Shown here: positions 61,824 through 64,000 of the stretch, in pieces | Layout: every line of letters begins with the position of its first letter | Numbering within the stretch: position 1 is the first letter of the stretch | Origin: Nitrospira sp. BO4 | GTDB lineage: Bacteria; Nitrospirota; Nitrospiria; Nitrospirales; Nitrospiraceae | Direction of reading: 5' to 3' | DNA: 64,000 nucleotides | Assembly (NCBI GenBank): GCA_030144965.1 | Contig: JAMPUU010000018.1 | Span: 1-64,000 of the forward strand | Notes under the pieces: model-generated | Database searches by the model: none | The model's input: the letters and a program-made list of their open reading frames with translations, nothing else | Told to the model about the DNA's origin: nothing | Translations under genes and position numbers: made by a program

Positions 61824-62225
61824 ATGTTTCTGTATGTGCTGGTTCTTGCAATCGTTATTGGATTTCCCTCAGCGGGCTTCGCCCAATTTATGGATAGAGG
61901 TGAGTATGTGGAGGTGTCCAAAGGTGTGAAGCTGTGTTCCAATGCTACCCTAGATACCTCGAACGGAATGTTTGATCCGAAGAATCGTTTCTGGCGGGTC
62001 ACGAGCAAAGCGCGGTTGAATGGCACGCAAACCGTGGACGCATTTGTCGTCGAAAGTTCATACGACCGCCAAAGCGGCGAGACGACGATCGAGGAACGTC
62101 GATACGATGATAGCTATGCCACGCTGTTCAAGAGGGCCTTGGAGCATAAGGGCATGCTGTTGATGGTCAGTCCAAGAGATGGTCAGGTTGAAGCGACAGT
62201 CGAGATTTGCCAAAAAAAGAAATAG
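61824..62225 (+). CDS. 'FAQF-DRGEYVEV' secreted family protein, copy 2
   Basis: The protein has 133 residues with a signal peptide (MFLYVLVLAIVIGFPSAGFA), QFMDRGEYVEVSKGVKLC, WRVTSKARLNGTQTVDAFVV, then VEATVEICQKKK. GAAGGAGG lies just before ATG 61824. It shares about 60% of residues with the product of 59884, strongest at both ends. The Lys-rich C-terminus is shared. Function unknown. Confidence 0.75.
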   Translation: MFLYVLVLAIVIGFPSAGFAQFMDRGEYVEVSKGVKLCSNATLDTSNGMFDPKNRFWRVTSKARLNGTQTVDAFVVESSYDRQSGETTIEERRYDDSYATLFKRALEHKGMLLMVSPRDGQVEATVEICQKKK

Positions 62226-62294
62226 GGTTTCGGGTCCGGTTGAGATGATTAATAGAGTGCCCGGGATCTTGGTGCCATAGCAGACGAATCTTTG

Positions 62295-62588
62295 CTAGGG
62301 GAAGGAGGCACGTGGACCCGGCCAAATGAGGTATGGTGGTTTTTTCATCGATTCGACGGAACCGGGATAGAGTCGAAGGGCGTAACTGTAGGCGTTTTCT
62401 TGGGCGCTCATGCAGGTCGAGGCCGCAAAGTGGTTCGAAACAATCTGGAATGCCGCTTGATCGTCTGTCTTGACCACCGCGCTGTACAAGGCGCAGGAGA
62501 AATCTCCACCTACTGAACACTGTGTGCTGATCAACAGGTGCGATCCGTCCGCAAAGGTCAGAAGCGGATCCAAGTTGATGCGACTCAT
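62295..62588 (-). CDS. Small hypothetical protein
   Basis: The protein has 97 residues, MSRINLDPLLTFADGSHLLI, with STQCSVGGDFSCALYSAVVK and FAASTCMSAQENAYSYALRL. GAGGGAGC precedes ATG 62588 on the minus strand. Three cysteines are present without a clear motif. It is in line with the RRM gene upstream on the same strand. No family recognised. Confidence 0.5.
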   Translation of the reverse strand: MSRINLDPLLTFADGSHLLISTQCSVGGDFSCALYSAVVKTDDQAAFQIVSNHFAASTCMSAQENAYSYALRLYPGSVESMKKPPYLIWPGPRASFP

Positions 62589-62621
62589 GAGTGTGCTCCC
62601 TCTCGTCCGGTTGGGCAGATC

Positions 62622-62885
62622 TCAGGTATGAGCGGATACATGGGGCGTGACGTAGAGTCGCAAACGATTGCCCTCAAACAGCGCACCTTCCAGGGCGACG
62701 ACCGCGCTGAGGGCTTGCTCGCCCGAGCCCATTTCCACAAATCCATAGCCGGCCGACCTTCCGCTGTGTTTGTGTCGCACGACATAGGCGCGGGCGACGG
62801 TGCCGTAGACCCCAAATAGATCACGGAGGTGACAATCGGAAGCGGCGTCCGAGAGGCCACCGACATACAACACGCATTTATTCAA
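62622..62885 (-). CDS. Compact RRM RNA-binding protein
   Basis: The protein has 87 residues, nearly all one RRM: RNP2 as VLYVGGLSDAAS and RNP1 as SAGYGFVEM. TTG 62885 has TAGGAGG six bases upstream, so it is preferred over the longer frame from 62927. It lacks the Gly-rich tail of the protein at 10314 and has a shorter linker. It is a likely RNA chaperone. Confidence 0.8.
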   Translation of the reverse strand: MNKCVLYVGGLSDAASDCHLRDLFGVYGTVARAYVVRHKHSGRSAGYGFVEMGSGEQALSAVVALEGALFEGNRLRLYVTPHVSAHT

Positions 62886-62929
62886 GATCGTCCTCCTATT
62901 GCGCAAAGCGATCGTCGGTACTGACAAGG

Positions 62930-63058
62930 CTATTGCTGATCCTGGGGCTCAAAATAGGCATAGACAAAGACGCTGATGACTCCCGCAAGGTACAGCAAGA
63001 TTACCAGAGCCAAAGGATTGTGAACGAACCATTGGACGAAGTTCTGAAAGAGGGACAT
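62930..63058 (-). CDS. 42-residue membrane peptide
   Basis: The frame reads MSLFQNFVQWFVHNPLALVI then LLYLAGVISVFVYAYFE and PQDQQ. One membrane helix with a short polar end. The helix has a Tyr/Phe-rich end. Ribosome site unclear. It lies just upstream of the RRM gene on the same strand. Confidence 0.5.
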   Translation of the reverse strand: MSLFQNFVQWFVHNPLALVILLYLAGVISVFVYAYFEPQDQQ

Positions 63059-63139
63059 AGGTTTGCTATTCCTATGCAGCGTGTCTGCTCAGTGGCTTCG
63101 CAGCGCTTGCTTCTCGCTCCGGCTGGCGTCGGCTTCTGT

Positions 63140-63355
63140 CTAACGACTTGCTTTTCCAGACGATGAACGCAAGCGAGTCTCCTCTCCGAAGCTCTGTCTC
63201 GCCAACGAGGCGACTTCTCGCCTGATGACTTCGATTGAGGATTCGTTGTTGGCCAAATCGGGATCAGTCAGCCCCAGCAGTTGCCAGCGGATTCTCGGCT
63301 TATGAGCGGACTTCTTCTTTCCAGTTTTGCGACTCCGAATCGAAGAGAGATACAT
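63140..63355 (-). CDS. Small basic hypothetical protein
   Basis: AAGGAG lies seven bases before ATG 63355. The 71-residue product starts MYLSSIRSRKTGKKKSAHKP and contains RWQLLGLTDPDLANNESSIE, then an Arg/Ser-rich end. The basic first part suggests nucleic-acid or ribosome binding. The longer frame from 63469 is rejected for lack of a ribosome site. Confidence 0.55.
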   Translation of the reverse strand: MYLSSIRSRKTGKKKSAHKPRIRWQLLGLTDPDLANNESSIEVIRREVASLARQSFGEETRLRSSSGKASR

Positions 63356-63885
63356 AAATACTCCTTCTGTGCGGGCTCTGACCAGGACCACACCCAGCGA
63401 AAAGACCGGCAGCCCTGTTCTTATGCCGACAATGGTTCTCACCTGTGAAAGACAACGGGTGCCGTTCAATCAAATGAGCGTCAGAACGTGCTACTACAGA
63501 CTGTTGCGCAAAGACTGAGATTGAGTACGGGGAGTGCGCGGAGAGGTAAATAACCTAAACGATGGATGACCCTAACACGTATCGTATCAAGGAGTCAAAA
63601 CCTCAAGATTGACTCACGTTGCGTTGAGATAGACGATAACCTGTGTGTATGCCGATCTCCTGCTCTCTCGCATCTATTGAAGAACAGGTTGACGCCGAGA
63701 GTGCCATGCTGTATGGTGACACTGTATTTCACTCGTGGCAGTCCGGCGAGGAGATGCTCAAACTATAACGGACTTCGCGATCGCATCGCGACCAGGTCCA
63801 GTTTGGAGTTGCACCCTGCCCGGTTGTCTCTCCCCTCGGTTCTCTGATCCCGTCATCATGCGATCAAACTGAAAGGATATCGTAG
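63356..63885. other. Gap before the helicase gene
   Basis: No gene is convincing; a 93-residue frame at 63566 lacks a ribosome site. This stretch should contain the promoter and the long leader of the helicase gene, as is common for RNA helicases. Confidence 0.35.
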
Positions 63886-64000
63886 TGGATACGTCTGTTC
63901 ACCCTAATTTTCACGCTCTCGGTTTGTCCGAGGCACTTTTGCAGGACTTGACTGATGCCAAGTTCGCTTCACCGACACCTATTCAAGCACAAGCTATCCC
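63886..64000 (+). CDS. DEAD-box RNA helicase, N-terminal part
   Basis: GTG 63886, with AAAGGA ten bases upstream, opens a frame with the Q-motif opening HPNFHALGLSEALLQDL followed by FASPTPIQAQAIP at the window edge. The Q motif binds adenine in DEAD-box helicases. The ATPase motifs lie outside the window, so subfamily (for example RhlE or DeaD) cannot be told. Confidence 0.85.

Noticed and set aside
63566-63847. 93-residue frame before the helicase gene
   Set aside because: No ribosome site and biased composition; the region is more likely the helicase leader.

Overview
The window is about 64 kb of one contiguous bacterial chromosome with moderately high GC by eye. Nothing in it is phage-like or plasmid-like in layout. 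The gene set points to a member of the Nitrospirota, most likely Nitrospira or a close relative: a block for maturing Tat-exported molybdenum enzymes with a hexaheme cytochrome, an orphan NuoI-type ferredoxin, a very large cyclic beta-glucan synthase, many tiny secreted or membrane proteins, and repeated DUF-type miniproteins. This assignment is inference from gene content and style. There is no rRNA gene or marker gene here that proves it.

Region 1 (1-18.4 kb) is ordinary dense coding sequence. It opens with the tail of an unknown gene and a terminator, then a caspase-fold lipoprotein that lacks its catalytic cysteine. A co-directional cluster follows: an HtrA protease, TatC, an Mrp/NBP35-like Fe-S carrier, MoeA, MobB, a membrane-anchored hexaheme cytochrome c and a three-gene ABC exporter. 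These read as a biogenesis unit for an exported molybdo-iron-sulfur enzyme. After it come an RRM RNA-binding protein, a 2-oxoglutarate oxygenase, a response regulator, RqcH/NFACT, an HExxH-type putative peptide hydroxylase, a secreted Ig/PKD-like protein and a KimA-type potassium importer.

Region 2 (18.4-48 kb and 57-64 kb) is accessory in character: short genes, long gaps, and many duplicated or broken pieces. It holds stress proteins (KatE catalase, hemerythrin, ferritin-like proteins, a bacterioferritin-like protein, YtxH and CBS proteins), a sensor kinase, a Crp/Fnr regulator, an XRE-type regulator and OmpA. It also holds over twenty proteins shorter than 110 residues, several of them in paralogous sets. 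Two dispersed non-coding elements organise the region. One is a promoter-plus-leader with a conserved nested stem, seen four times upstream of small exported or membrane proteins. The other is an element of about 60 bp containing CAATTGTG, seen four times upstream of mini zinc-ribbon genes and the bacterioferritin-like gene. A block carrying leader, secreted protein, 32-residue membrane peptide and psiE is present twice. The second copy has lost most of psiE, and the first copy keeps only the first codons of the nuoI gene that follows the second copy.

Region 3 (48.2-57 kb) is one 8.8-kb gene for a cyclic beta-1,2-glucan synthase. It is flanked by gene remnants: an OmpA C-terminus before it and a CBS-domain remnant after it. 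The window ends inside the start of a DEAD-box RNA helicase gene. No tRNA, rRNA, CRISPR array or intact transposase was recognised.
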